This document shows, piece by piece, positions 1 to 8,246 of a stretch of 64,000 nt of DNA. Position 1 is the first letter of the stretch, and each line of letters starts with the position of its first letter. The position numbers and the translations under genes were made by a program. This DNA comes from Dongia rigui. Lineage in GTDB: Bacteria > Pseudomonadota > Alphaproteobacteria > Dongiales > Dongiaceae. Where the stretch lies: NCBI RefSeq assembly GCF_034044635.1, contig NZ_JAXCLX010000004.1, forward strand, positions 62,001 to 126,000, in the 5' to 3' direction. Below the pieces are notes generated by a model. That model was given only the letters and a program-made list of their open reading frames with translations. It was not told the DNA's origin and ran no database searches.

Positions 1-480
1 ACAAGCCTTGTCGGCCTGGTCCTGGTGGTTGCCGCCGCCTGTGCCTGGGGCTACGCCAATATCCTGATGAAGCAGGCCAAGGCGCCGAACATGCTGAACC
101 TGATCATTTGGGTCGCGGTCATCCCGCCGCTGCCGATGGCATTGTTGTCCTGGACCTTCGAGGGGACCGAGCGCATCGCTGCCTCTCTCACCGCCCTGTC
201 TTGGAGCGGGGTCCTATCCGTGCTCTACATTGCCTGGGCCTCGACCATCGTCGCGTTCACGCTTTGGGTCTATTTGCTGCGACTCTATTCGGCCAGCGTC
301 GTGGCACCGTTCTCCCTGATGGTGCCGATTTTCGGGATCGCAGCTTCGGCGTTGGTTCTGGGCGAAAAATTGTCGCTGCTGGAGGTTGCGGCGGGCGTTC
401 TGACGCTTATAGGGTTACTGTGCGTCGTTCGCGCTCCCAAAACACTTACTCAGGTTGCCGCCAGTGCTGCTCGTTCTTAG
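1..480 (+). CDS. EamA/DMT-family transporter, C-terminal part (5' end outside window)
   Basis: The reading frame is open from base 1 to a TAG stop at 478-480, so the start lies upstream of the window. The 159 visible residues form alternating hydrophobic segments of about 20 residues, and the final one (around VAAGVLTLIGLLCVVR) ends in a short basic tail. The central stretch with VAPFSLMVPIFGIAASALVLGE is the typical second-repeat signature of EamA drug/metabolite exporters, inner-membrane proteins that usually have ten helices. Substrate cannot be predicted. Its 3' end overlaps the next transporter gene, so the two may be co-translated. Confidence 0.85.
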   Translation, partial: TSLVGLVLVVAAACAWGYANILMKQAKAPNMLNLIIWVAVIPPLPMALLSWTFEGTERIAASLTALSWSGVLSVLYIAWASTIVAFTLWVYLLRLYSASVVAPFSLMVPIFGIAASALVLGEKLSLLEVAAGVLTLIGLLCVVRAPKTLTQVAASAARS

Positions 481-1738
481 GCCCGTCTTCTCGCTTCTAT
501 TCGGCTGCGGTCTGCTGGTTTTGGGCAACGGCCTGATCGGCATTCTTCTGCCCGTGCGCTTAGGCATCGAACAGGTCTCGGCCGATATCTCCGGCCTCGT
601 CATGTCGGCCTATTACCTGGGCTTCATGATGGGCAGCGTCTCTGGCCAGGGCATCATCCGGCGCGTCGGGCATATCCGCGCCTTCGCGGCTTTTGCGGCG
701 CTGGCCACCGCCACGTCCCTCGTGCATGCCCTGGTCTTCAACGTGGCCCTCTGGGCGGTGCTGCGCATCCTGACCGGTTTCTGCATCGCGGCCCTCTATG
801 CGACGATCGAGAGCTGGCTCAATGTGAAGGCCAGCAATGAAGGGCGCGGCCAGATTCTCTCGATCTATCTGGTGACGACCTATCTCGCCTCGCTGATCGG
901 CCAGCTGCTGATCAATGCCATCGAGATCGAAGGGCTGGGCCTCTTCTGCCTCGGTGCCTTGCTGATGGCGCTGTCGCTGGTCCCCGTGGTGTTGACGCGC
1001 GTCGCCGGGCCGGAACTCGGCGGCGTCAAGCGGCTGGGCCTGCGCGTTCTTTACAAGGCATCGCCGCTGGGTGTCGTGGCGACCTGGGGTGCCGGCATGC
1101 TGTCCGGCGCCTTCTATGCTTTGGGCGCCATCTATGCCGGCAGTCTGCATCTCAGTGTCTTGCAGATATCGCTTTTCATGGGCGTGCCGATCTTCGGCGG
1201 GCTCGTGCTGCAATGGCCGATCGGGCGCTTGTCCGATCGCTATGACCGCCGCACCGTTCTGCTGGGCGTGCTGGTGATGTGCGTGCTCTCAAGTGTCGTC
1301 TTGAGCATCTTCAGCTTCGGCGGCGCATCGCTGACCACCTTGTTGATCGCCGTCGTGTTCCTAGGTGGTGCGCTCGCCACGATCTATCCGATCGCGGTGG
1401 CGCAGGCCTATGACTATGTCGATCGCTCCGACATGGTGGGCGCTTCCGGCGGGCTGCTGCTGGTCTGGGCCATCGGCGGTACGGTCGGCCCGCTGGTGGC
1501 ATCGTTCTTCATGGGGCGTTTCGGGCCGTCGGCGTTGTTCGTCTATTTGGCTGTCGTCGGCTCCGCCATTGCCGCCTTCACCGCCTATCGTATGCTCCGC
1601 CGCCAGGCACTGCCGTCTGCCGAGCAGACGAATTTCGTGCCGATGCAGACGACCTCCGCCATCGCCAACGCGCTCGACCCGCGCACTGATCCGTTGCCGG
1701 AGTTCTATTACAACGACGAAGACCCGGGCGACCGTTAG
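455..1738 (+). CDS. MFS transporter, YcaD-like
   Basis: This is a 12-helix major facilitator superfamily protein of about 425 residues. The QWPIGRLSDRYDRR loop (a variant of the MFS motif A between helices 8 and 9), the TIYPIAVAQAYD segment and the paired SVSGQGIIRRVGH loop near residue 65 all match the YcaD branch, whose substrate is unknown. The frame opens at TTG 455; GTG 464 is an equally credible start. Either way it starts inside the last codons of the upstream EamA gene (26 or 17 bp overlap), suggesting translational coupling. The acidic C-terminal tail after the last helix (LPEFYYNDEDPGDR) is cytoplasmic by prediction. Confidence 0.85.
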   Translation: MPPVLLVLRPVFSLLFGCGLLVLGNGLIGILLPVRLGIEQVSADISGLVMSAYYLGFMMGSVSGQGIIRRVGHIRAFAAFAALATATSLVHALVFNVALWAVLRILTGFCIAALYATIESWLNVKASNEGRGQILSIYLVTTYLASLIGQLLINAIEIEGLGLFCLGALLMALSLVPVVLTRVAGPELGGVKRLGLRVLYKASPLGVVATWGAGMLSGAFYALGAIYAGSLHLSVLQISLFMGVPIFGGLVLQWPIGRLSDRYDRRTVLLGVLVMCVLSSVVLSIFSFGGASLTTLLIAVVFLGGALATIYPIAVAQAYDYVDRSDMVGASGGLLLVWAIGGTVGPLVASFFMGRFGPSALFVYLAVVGSAIAAFTAYRMLRRQALPSAEQTNFVPMQTTSAIANALDPRTDPLPEFYYNDEDPGDR

Positions 1739-1754
1739 GCCGCCCGGGACTTTT

Positions 1755-3431
1755 TCAGCGTTGCGACGTCTGCCAGTTCGGCGACTGCCAGACCGGCGCG
1801 TTGGCCGGGGGCAGGGGTGTTTTGCCGCGGATCATGTCGCTGCACTTCTCCGCCATCATGATGGTCGGCGCGTTGAGGTTGCCGCTGACGATCGAGGGCA
1901 TGATCGAGGCATCCGCGACTCGCAGGTTCTCGATGCCGTGTACGCGCGCTTGCGGATCGACCACCGCCATCTCGTCCGTGCCCATCTTGCATGAGCAGGA
2001 CGGGTGATAGGCGCTGTCGCCGCGGCGGCGGATGAAGGCGTCGATCTCGGCATCCGTCTTGACGCTTTCGCCCGGGTTGATCTCCGGCCCGCGATAGGGA
2101 TCGAAAGCCTTCTGCGCGAAGATCTCACGCGTCAGTTTCACGGCGTCGCGGAACTCGCGGCGATCGTTTTCCGTCTGCAGGTAGAATGGCTGGATGCGCG
2201 GGTGATCCTTGGGGTTGTTCGACTTCAACTTGATCCAACCGCGCGCTTCCTGGCGCATATTGCCGATATGCACCTGATACGCATGGCTGGTGCCGTTGAC
2301 GCGGCCGTGGTCGTTGACCGTCGACGGCAGGAAATGGAACTGCAGGTTCGGGTGCTCGATGCCGGCCGACGAGCGGATGAAGCCGCCGGCCTCCAGCTGC
2401 GCCGAGGCGCAAACGCCTTTGTGATCCAGGAACCAGCGCATGCCGGCCAGCACCATCGGGACCGGCTTCGTGTAGGTGTAGAGCGTGATCGGCTTGGTGC
2501 ATTGCTGCTGGATATACATCTCCAGATGTTCCTGCAGGTTCTGACCGACGCCGGGCAGGTCATGCTTCACCTCGACCCCAACCTCGCGCAGATGATCCGC
2601 TGGACCGATGCCGGACAGCATCAACAATTGCGGTGAGTTGATGGCGCCACCGGAACAAATGACCTCGCGCTCCGCCCGGTAACGCTTGATCTCCCCGTTC
2701 TGCTCGAACTCGACACCGACGGCGCGCTTCCCTTCCAGGATGATGCGGGTGGTGAAGGCGCGTGTTTCGACGGTGACATTCGTGCGTTTTTCCGCCGGTC
2801 GCAGGAAGGCCTGGGCCGCGGACCAGCGACGACCGTTCTTGATCGTCATGTCCATGCGGCCGACGCCTTCCTGGCGATAGCCGTTCATGTCCTCGGTAAA
2901 GGCGTAGCCGGCCTGCTGCGCCGCTTCGATCCAGGCGTCGAACAGCGGGTTCTGCTGATCGCCGGTGTGCACATTGAGCGGCCCGCTATCGCCGTGATAG
3001 GCATCGCCGCCTTTTTCGCGCGTCTCGGCGCGTTTGAAATATGGCAGGATCTCCTGGTACGACCAGCCGGGGCAGTTCTCCTTGAAGGCCCAGCGATCGT
3101 AATCGAGCGCATGGCCGCGGATATAGACCATGGCGTTGAGCGATGACGAACCGCCCAGAACGCGACCGCGCGGCCAATACATGACGCGGTTGTCCATATA
3201 GGGCTGGGGTTCCGTGTGGTAGTACCAATTGTACTTGTCGTGGCACAAATTATACATCAGCGCCGCCGGCATATGGATCTGCCAGTTCCACCAATGATCC
3301 TTGGGCCCGGCTTCCAGCACGCAGACCTTGACGCTGCTGTCCTCGCTCAGGCGATTGGTCAGCACGCAGCCGGCCGAGCCGGCGCCGACGATGACATAGT
3401 CGAAGGTTGCGTCGAACTTCATGTGTTTCAT
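1755..3431 (-). CDS. betA: Choline dehydrogenase (GMC oxidoreductase)
   Basis: BetA is an FAD-dependent GMC-family oxidoreductase that oxidises choline to betaine aldehyde and on to glycine betaine at the inner membrane. The protein is 558 residues, the usual length. It starts MKHMKFD and continues with the dinucleotide-binding motif VIVGAGSAGCVLTNRL near residue 12. The GMC signatures GGSSSLNAMVYIRG (about 85-98) and the C-terminal catalytic region SAYHPSCSCKMG are present. The ATG at 3431 overlaps the betI stop (ATGA), which fixes the start and shows a betI-betA operon. No betB or betC lies beside it, so betaine aldehyde oxidation must be encoded elsewhere or done by BetA alone. Confidence 0.93.
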   Translation of the reverse strand: MKHMKFDATFDYVIVGAGSAGCVLTNRLSEDSSVKVCVLEAGPKDHWWNWQIHMPAALMYNLCHDKYNWYYHTEPQPYMDNRVMYWPRGRVLGGSSSLNAMVYIRGHALDYDRWAFKENCPGWSYQEILPYFKRAETREKGGDAYHGDSGPLNVHTGDQQNPLFDAWIEAAQQAGYAFTEDMNGYRQEGVGRMDMTIKNGRRWSAAQAFLRPAEKRTNVTVETRAFTTRIILEGKRAVGVEFEQNGEIKRYRAEREVICSGGAINSPQLLMLSGIGPADHLREVGVEVKHDLPGVGQNLQEHLEMYIQQQCTKPITLYTYTKPVPMVLAGMRWFLDHKGVCASAQLEAGGFIRSSAGIEHPNLQFHFLPSTVNDHGRVNGTSHAYQVHIGNMRQEARGWIKLKSNNPKDHPRIQPFYLQTENDRREFRDAVKLTREIFAQKAFDPYRGPEINPGESVKTDAEIDAFIRRRGDSAYHPSCSCKMGTDEMAVVDPQARVHGIENLRVADASIMPSIVSGNLNAPTIMMAEKCSDMIRGKTPLPPANAPVWQSPNWQTSQR

Positions 3432-4012
3432 CCCAGTTTCAAATCGAGTTTTGCGTTGAGATAGTCGAGCACCTGCAGCCGCGCTTCGCGCGAATTGGGC
3501 CCGTCTTCGGAAAGTGCTGCGCGCAGCCATAACCCGTCGATCAAGGCCGCCGTGACGCGGGCGATATGGTCGGCATCGCGCCGGCCCATCAGTTTGAGGG
3601 CATGGACGAGATTGTCGTGAAGGCGCGAAATGATGATGTGCTGTACGCGCGCGAAGCGCTCGTTCTTCGGCACCTGGGACCAGAAGGCGAGCCAGGCGGA
3701 AACGCCCTGTGGCGTGAATTGGTCGGTGCCCAGATTGCCGTCGATGACCGCGAGCAATCGCTCGATCGGTGAAGTGGCGCCTTGCAGCCGCCGCACGACG
3801 GAATCGCGCAGGCTGTCGCCCAATTGGCGCAAGGTGGCTTCGAGGAGATCGGCCTTGTCCTCGAAATAATGATGCACGATGCCGGTCGAGACGCCGGCCC
3901 GGGCGGAGATCCGCGATACGCTGCATTCGGAAAAGCCGATTTCGTGGATCGAGGCGATGGTTGCATCGATCAGCTGCCGGCGCCTGATTTCCTCCATGCC
4001 GACCTTGGGCAT
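3428..4012 (-). CDS. betI: TetR-family choline-responsive repressor BetI
   Basis: This is a 194-residue TetR-type regulator. The N-terminal HTH spans about residues 10-55 (RRRQLIDATIASIHEIGFSE, then VSTGIVHHYFEDKADLL) and is near-identical in character to BetI proteins. The C-terminal domain, including a GVSAWLAFWSQ segment, should bind choline. In known systems BetI represses bet genes and choline-uptake genes and is released by choline. It is transcribed away from choX and its ATGA overlap with betA indicates co-expression. A palindrome fitting a BetI operator lies in the 326-bp divergent region. Confidence 0.94.
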   Translation of the reverse strand: MPKVGMEEIRRRQLIDATIASIHEIGFSECSVSRISARAGVSTGIVHHYFEDKADLLEATLRQLGDSLRDSVVRRLQGATSPIERLLAVIDGNLGTDQFTPQGVSAWLAFWSQVPKNERFARVQHIIISRLHDNLVHALKLMGRRDADHIARVTAALIDGLWLRAALSEDGPNSREARLQVLDYLNAKLDLKLG

Positions 4013-4338
4013 CGCTTACCTCGCGGAACTTTGATCCTGGCGCCTATTGCCGATGGTTTCGGCGCGGCCCACACTCGCCAGTACCCGGCGCCAGCCTATT
4101 CGGGACGCCTCGACGTCCCTTTCGGGCCAGCGACGCCACCGAAGCGAGGCATCCTGATGGTTTTATATTGGACGATCAATCAAAAAAAACCTTGGGAATT
4201 GCCGTGTAGCGACGATATTATGGCGTCCTGGCGAAACTTTTTTGCCAAATTGCCCCTAACTTTGAAGTCGCCCACAATGAAACGGCAAGAAGCGGGGCAG
4301 GCGTACGGGATGGCAACGGAAAAATGGGAGATACCTCT
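4013..4338. promoter_or_regulatory. betIA / choXWV divergent regulatory region with BetI-like operator at 4167-4180
   Basis: This intergenic stretch separates the divergent betI and choX genes. At 4167-4180 it contains ATTGGACGATCAAT, flanked by T-rich and A-rich sequence. The outer ATTG/CAAT arms are inverted repeats, and the centre resembles the ATTGAACGTTCAAT-type boxes known for BetI. The site is 158 bp before the choX ATG and about 155 bp before betI, so one operator may control both directions. The rest of the gap shows no convincing gene. Confidence 0.65.
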
Positions 4339-5277
4339 ATGTTGATGCGTAAATTGCTCGCTGCGTCGGCGATGTCGCTGGTCATGGGCGTCGCAGCGAC
4401 GGCGGCCATGGCGGCTGAGCCGGATTCCTGCAAGACCATCCGCATGGCGGATGTGGGTTGGACCGACAACACCGCGCAGAACGGCTTGCTGAAAAATGTC
4501 GTGAAGCCGCTGGGTTACGAAGTGAAGGAGGATGTGCTCGGCCTGCCGATCATCCTCGAGGGTCTGAAGAACAAGGATCTCGACCTGTTCCTTGACAACT
4601 GGATGCCCTCGAACGCCGCCAACGTGCAGCCCTATTTGGACGAGAAGTCGATCGACTCGCTGCAGCCGAACCTGGTTGGTGCCGGTTATGGCCCGGTGGT
4701 GCCGCAATACGTGGCCGATGCCGGTGTGAAGAGCCTCGCCGACCTTGCCGCCAACACGGACAAGTTCGAAGGCAAGTTCTACGGCATCGAGCCGGGCAAC
4801 GATGGCAACAAGATCGTCCAGGCCAAGATCGATGACCCGGCCAACAAGCTCGATGGCTGGGAACTGGTTGAATCCTCGGAACAGGGCATGCTCGTCCAGG
4901 CCGAAAAGGCCATCAAGAACAACGAGTGGATCGTGTTCCTCGGCTGGGCGCCGCATCCGGTCATGGGCAAGATGCCGCTCGTCTATCTCTCAGGCTTCGA
5001 GGCTGACGGCTTCGGTGAAGCGAAGATCAACGCGCTGACCCGCCCGGGCTACACCACCGATTGCGCAAACATGGGCAAGCTGCTTGCGAACCTTAAGTTC
5101 GAGCTCAACATGGAATCGGCCATCATGGAAACGATCCTGGCGGGCAAGGACGGCGAGACCGCCGCCAATGAGTGGCTGAAGGCCAATCCGGCCGTGCTCG
5201 ATACGTGGCTCGCCGGCGTCACCACCTTCGATGGTCAGGATGGTGCTGCTGCCGTGAAGAAGGCCCTCGGCCTCTAA
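4339..5277 (+). CDS. choX: Choline ABC transporter periplasmic binding protein
   Basis: ChoX captures choline in the periplasm and delivers it to ChoW. The start is placed at ATG 4339 because GGGAG at 4326-4330 sits eight bases upstream; an ATG at 4324 would bury that ribosome site. The 312-residue product begins with a basic n-region and a hydrophobic signal peptide ending near AATAAMAA. The mature part has the OpuAC-type fold markers ADVGWTDNTAQN and LDLFLDNWMPS, both typical of choline and betaine binders. It is followed by a strong hairpin and then choWV, so binding-protein transcripts may outnumber permease transcripts. Confidence 0.92.
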   Translation: MLMRKLLAASAMSLVMGVAATAAMAAEPDSCKTIRMADVGWTDNTAQNGLLKNVVKPLGYEVKEDVLGLPIILEGLKNKDLDLFLDNWMPSNAANVQPYLDEKSIDSLQPNLVGAGYGPVVPQYVADAGVKSLADLAANTDKFEGKFYGIEPGNDGNKIVQAKIDDPANKLDGWELVESSEQGMLVQAEKAIKNNEWIVFLGWAPHPVMGKMPLVYLSGFEADGFGEAKINALTRPGYTTDCANMGKLLANLKFELNMESAIMETILAGKDGETAANEWLKANPAVLDTWLAGVTTFDGQDGAAAVKKALGL

Positions 5278-5294
5278 TCCCATCGCTGTGACTT

Positions 5295-5335
5295 AAGCGG
5301 CCTTGGCCAAGGTACGCCTTGCCAAGGCCGCTTTT
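5295..5335 (+). terminator. Hairpin with T-tract between choX and choW (partial terminator or mRNA stabiliser)
   Basis: AAGCGGCCTTGGC at 5295-5307 pairs with GCCAAGGCCGCTT at 5321-5333. An inner AAGG/CCTT pair around a TACG loop extends the stem, and a four-T run follows. It lies inside the choXWV operon, a position where partial termination would raise ChoX over ChoWV. Whether it terminates or protects the mRNA 3' end cannot be told from sequence. Confidence 0.75.
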
Positions 5336-5382
5336 CGTCATAAAGCTCGATATTCATCGCCGCACAATGCTGGGGGAAGAGC

Positions 5383-6264
5383 ATGGAATGGCTGAACGAA
5401 ATCGCTGACTGGATTTCCGCGCGCGACCACCGCATCCCGATCGGCGAATATGCGAAGAGCGTCGTCGAATACCTGACGACCAATTACGACAGCGTCTTCG
5501 ATTCATTCACCAAGGTCTTCGAGAAGATTGTCGAAGGCACGGCTGACATCTTCATTGCCATTCCGGCACTTCTGCTCATCGTGCTGATCGCAGCCTTGGC
5601 CTATTACCTGCAGCGCAGCTGGAAATTGGTGGTCTTCGCCGTTCTCGGCCTGCTTCTGACGCTCAATTTCAACCTCTGGGAGTTGACCGTTCAGACCTTC
5701 GTGCTGGTCATCTATTCGACCCTGGTGTCGCTGCTGATCGGTGTGCCCATCGGCATCATCGCGGCCCGCCGTCCGGCCTTTTACCAGTTCCTCAGCCCGA
5801 TCCTCGATCTGATGCAGACCTTGCCGACCTTCGTTTATCTGGTCCCGGTCTTGAGCTTCTTCGGCCTCGGCGTCGTGCCGGCGCTGGTCGCGACCGTCAT
5901 CTTCGTGGTGCCATCGCCGATCCGTCTTACCTATCTCGGCATCAGCCAGGTTTCCAAGCCGCTGGTGGAAGCCGGCGAAAGCTTCGGCTGTACACGCTGG
6001 CAATTGCTGACCAAGGTCAAGCTGCCAGCCGCCATGCCGACCATCATGGCCGGCGTCAACCAGACCATCATGCTGTCCCTCTCGATGGTGGTCATCGCCG
6101 CCCTGGTCGGTGCCTCCAGCCTTGGCAAGCCGGTGGTTCTGGCGCTCAATCAGCGCAACGTGCCGCTCAGTGTTGAGTCCGGCCTTGGCATCGTCATCGT
6201 CGCGATCCTCTTGGATCGCATCATGAAGCAGCGGCGCCAGTCGCCGCGGCGCAAGTCGTCGTAA
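5383..6264 (+). CDS. choW: Choline ABC transporter permease
   Basis: This is the inner-membrane permease of the choline importer, 293 residues. An N-terminal amphipathic stretch is followed by about six to seven hydrophobic helices. The inner-membrane BPD_transp signature is visible as EAGESFGCTRWQLLTKVKLP (around residues 197-216), the EAA loop that contacts the ChoV ATPase. The ATG at 5383 follows GGGGGAAGAGC. It lies 105 bp after choX and 13 bp before choV. The family is the ProW/OpuAB type, and assignment to choline rests on the ChoX neighbour and BetI context. Confidence 0.92.
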   Translation: MEWLNEIADWISARDHRIPIGEYAKSVVEYLTTNYDSVFDSFTKVFEKIVEGTADIFIAIPALLLIVLIAALAYYLQRSWKLVVFAVLGLLLTLNFNLWELTVQTFVLVIYSTLVSLLIGVPIGIIAARRPAFYQFLSPILDLMQTLPTFVYLVPVLSFFGLGVVPALVATVIFVVPSPIRLTYLGISQVSKPLVEAGESFGCTRWQLLTKVKLPAAMPTIMAGVNQTIMLSLSMVVIAALVGASSLGKPVVLALNQRNVPLSVESGLGIVIVAILLDRIMKQRRQSPRRKSS

Positions 6265-6277
6265 GCGGAGAGCAGCG

Positions 6278-7519
6278 ATGAGCCAAATCAATGCAGTCCG
6301 CTTCGAAAACGTCGATGTCATTTTTGGTGAGCGCAGCAAGGAAGCGCTGACGCTGCTGGATGAAGGGCAGGGGCGTGACAGCATCCTGGACAAGACCGGT
6401 TCGCTGGTTGCCGTCCATGACGCCTCGCTCTTCGTCAACGAAGGCGAGATCCTCGTGCTGATGGGCCTCTCCGGCTCCGGCAAATCCTCGCTCCTGCGCT
6501 GCGTCAACGGCCTCAATCAGGTCACGCGCGGCAAGGTGATGGTGCATACCGAGAGCGGCGAGGTCGATGTGGCTTCCTGCTCCGAGGAGGCGCTCCGGCA
6601 GATTCGCCGCAAGCGGGTCTCCATGGTGTTCCAGCAATTCGCGCTGATGCCGTGGTTGACGGTCCGTGACAATGTCGGCTTCGGCCTCGACATTCGCGGC
6701 ATGGCGAAGGCCGAGCGTGACCGGGTGGTCGACGAAAAGATCGCCCTGGTGCGCCTCGACAAATTTGCCGAGAAGTTTCCGCATGAGCTTTCCGGCGGCA
6801 TGCAACAGCGCGTTGGCTTGGCACGGTCGTTTGCGACCGAGGCCGACATCCTCTTGATGGACGAGCCGTTCTCGGCCCTCGACCCGCTCATTCGCGAACA
6901 CCTGCAGGACGAGCTCATCGAACTGCAGCGCAAGCTCAAGAAAACGATCATCTTCGTCAGCCATGATCTCGATGAAGCGCTCAAGATCGGCACGCGCATC
7001 GCCATCATGGAGGCTGGCAAGGTCGTCCAGTTCGCGGTGCCGGAGGAGATCATCCTCAACCCCGTCAATGATTACGTCCGTCAGTTCGTCGCCTCGATGA
7101 ACCCGCTGACGGTGTTGAAGGGCGGCACCTTGATGCGGCCAGCAGGCGATCTCGTGCGCGAGGTTGGTTCCAGCTTCATCCAGCTCGATCGCGCCGGCCG
7201 GTGCCGTTGCCAGCTGGATGACGTGGGCCGCCCGATCAATCTCATGGTCAACGGCCGCCCGGGTGAATTCATCAGCTATTCAAGCGAACTCGACCTTGCC
7301 GCCATGGCCGACAGCAATGTGATGGTGACGGGTGTCGACCGCACGCCGATGCGGGCTGCCGTCACGGTGCGCCAGCAGACGAAGCGGCCACTGGTTCTCC
7401 TGGGTGACGATGGTTCCCTGCTGGGTGTCATCGGCGAGCATGAAATCTATCGCGGCATGCTGCGCCAGACGGAATATGCCAAAGTGAATACCTCCGGCCC
7501 CAACAAAGCGGTGGTCTGA
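6278..7519 (+). CDS. choV: Choline ABC transporter ATP-binding subunit
   Basis: This ProV/OpuAA-like ATPase of 413 residues energises choline import. Walker A is GLSGSGKSS (near residue 69), the ABC signature is LSGGMQQRVGLARS and Walker B is ILLMDEPFSALD. A C-terminal extension of roughly 130 residues after the NBD occupies the place of the regulatory CBS region of this family. A GTG-initiated HAD gene starts four bases after the stop, so the operon continues. Confidence 0.93.
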   Translation: MSQINAVRFENVDVIFGERSKEALTLLDEGQGRDSILDKTGSLVAVHDASLFVNEGEILVLMGLSGSGKSSLLRCVNGLNQVTRGKVMVHTESGEVDVASCSEEALRQIRRKRVSMVFQQFALMPWLTVRDNVGFGLDIRGMAKAERDRVVDEKIALVRLDKFAEKFPHELSGGMQQRVGLARSFATEADILLMDEPFSALDPLIREHLQDELIELQRKLKKTIIFVSHDLDEALKIGTRIAIMEAGKVVQFAVPEEIILNPVNDYVRQFVASMNPLTVLKGGTLMRPAGDLVREVGSSFIQLDRAGRCRCQLDDVGRPINLMVNGRPGEFISYSSELDLAAMADSNVMVTGVDRTPMRAAVTVRQQTKRPLVLLGDDGSLLGVIGEHEIYRGMLRQTEYAKVNTSGPNKAVV

Positions 7520-7523
7520 AATC

Positions 7524-8237
7524 GTGCCCGAAATCTCGGATGCCATCCACGCCGTCCTGTTCGACAAGGATGGGACCCTGTTCGACTTCTACAAGACCTG
7601 GGGGCCGGTGACGGAGGAAGCCGCCTTGCTGGTCGCCAAGGGCGATCCGGTGAAGGCGCGGCATATCCTTAAGGAAAGTGGCAAGGATCTCGATACCGGG
7701 AAATACATCCCCGGCTCACCGATCGCATCGGGCAGCAACCGCGAGATTTCCGATCTGTGGACCTCGCTGGCCGGTCGCACCGACAATGACCTGGTCTATG
7801 CCGAGGTGCATGCGCTGTTCCTGAAGCGCCAGGCGACGGCGGCCACACCGGTCACCGACCTCGACGTCCTCTTCACGCGCCTCCGTGCCAAGGGCCTGTC
7901 GCTGGGTGTCGCCACCATGGACAGCGAGGAATCGGCCCGCGCCTCCATGGCCCGTTTCGGTGTCCACGGCGCCCTCGACTTCATCTGCGGTTTCGATACG
8001 GGTCACGGCGTGAAGCCCGGCGGCGGCATGGTCGAGGCTTTCGCCCGCGACATGAATCTGCGCCCGTCCATGATCGCGGTGGTGGGCGACAGCCCCCATG
8101 ACATGGCGATGGCCCGGGCCGGCAAGGCGGGGAAAGCGATCGGCGTGCTGACAGGCGTATCCTTGCGCGAAAACCTGATCGATCACGGCGCCGATGTCGT
8201 CATTGCCAGCATCGCCGATCTGGAAAGCGTGCTGTAG
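7524..8237 (+). CDS. HAD-superfamily phosphatase, phosphoglycolate-phosphatase-like
   Basis: The 237-residue HAD hydrolase has all four catalytic motifs: FDKDGTLFD at the N-terminus (nucleophile Asp and acid/base Asp), a Thr in VATMDS, the Lys in GHGVKPGGGM, and VVGDSPHDMAMA near the C-terminus. It starts at GTG 7524, four bases after choV, so it is almost surely co-transcribed with choline import. Its substrate is unknown. A link to choline-derived phosphoesters is only a guess from position. It is convergent with the next gene (9-bp gap). Confidence 0.85.
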   Translation: MPEISDAIHAVLFDKDGTLFDFYKTWGPVTEEAALLVAKGDPVKARHILKESGKDLDTGKYIPGSPIASGSNREISDLWTSLAGRTDNDLVYAEVHALFLKRQATAATPVTDLDVLFTRLRAKGLSLGVATMDSEESARASMARFGVHGALDFICGFDTGHGVKPGGGMVEAFARDMNLRPSMIAVVGDSPHDMAMARAGKAGKAIGVLTGVSLRENLIDHGADVVIASIADLESVL

Positions 8238-8246
8238 CGCGTCGGC

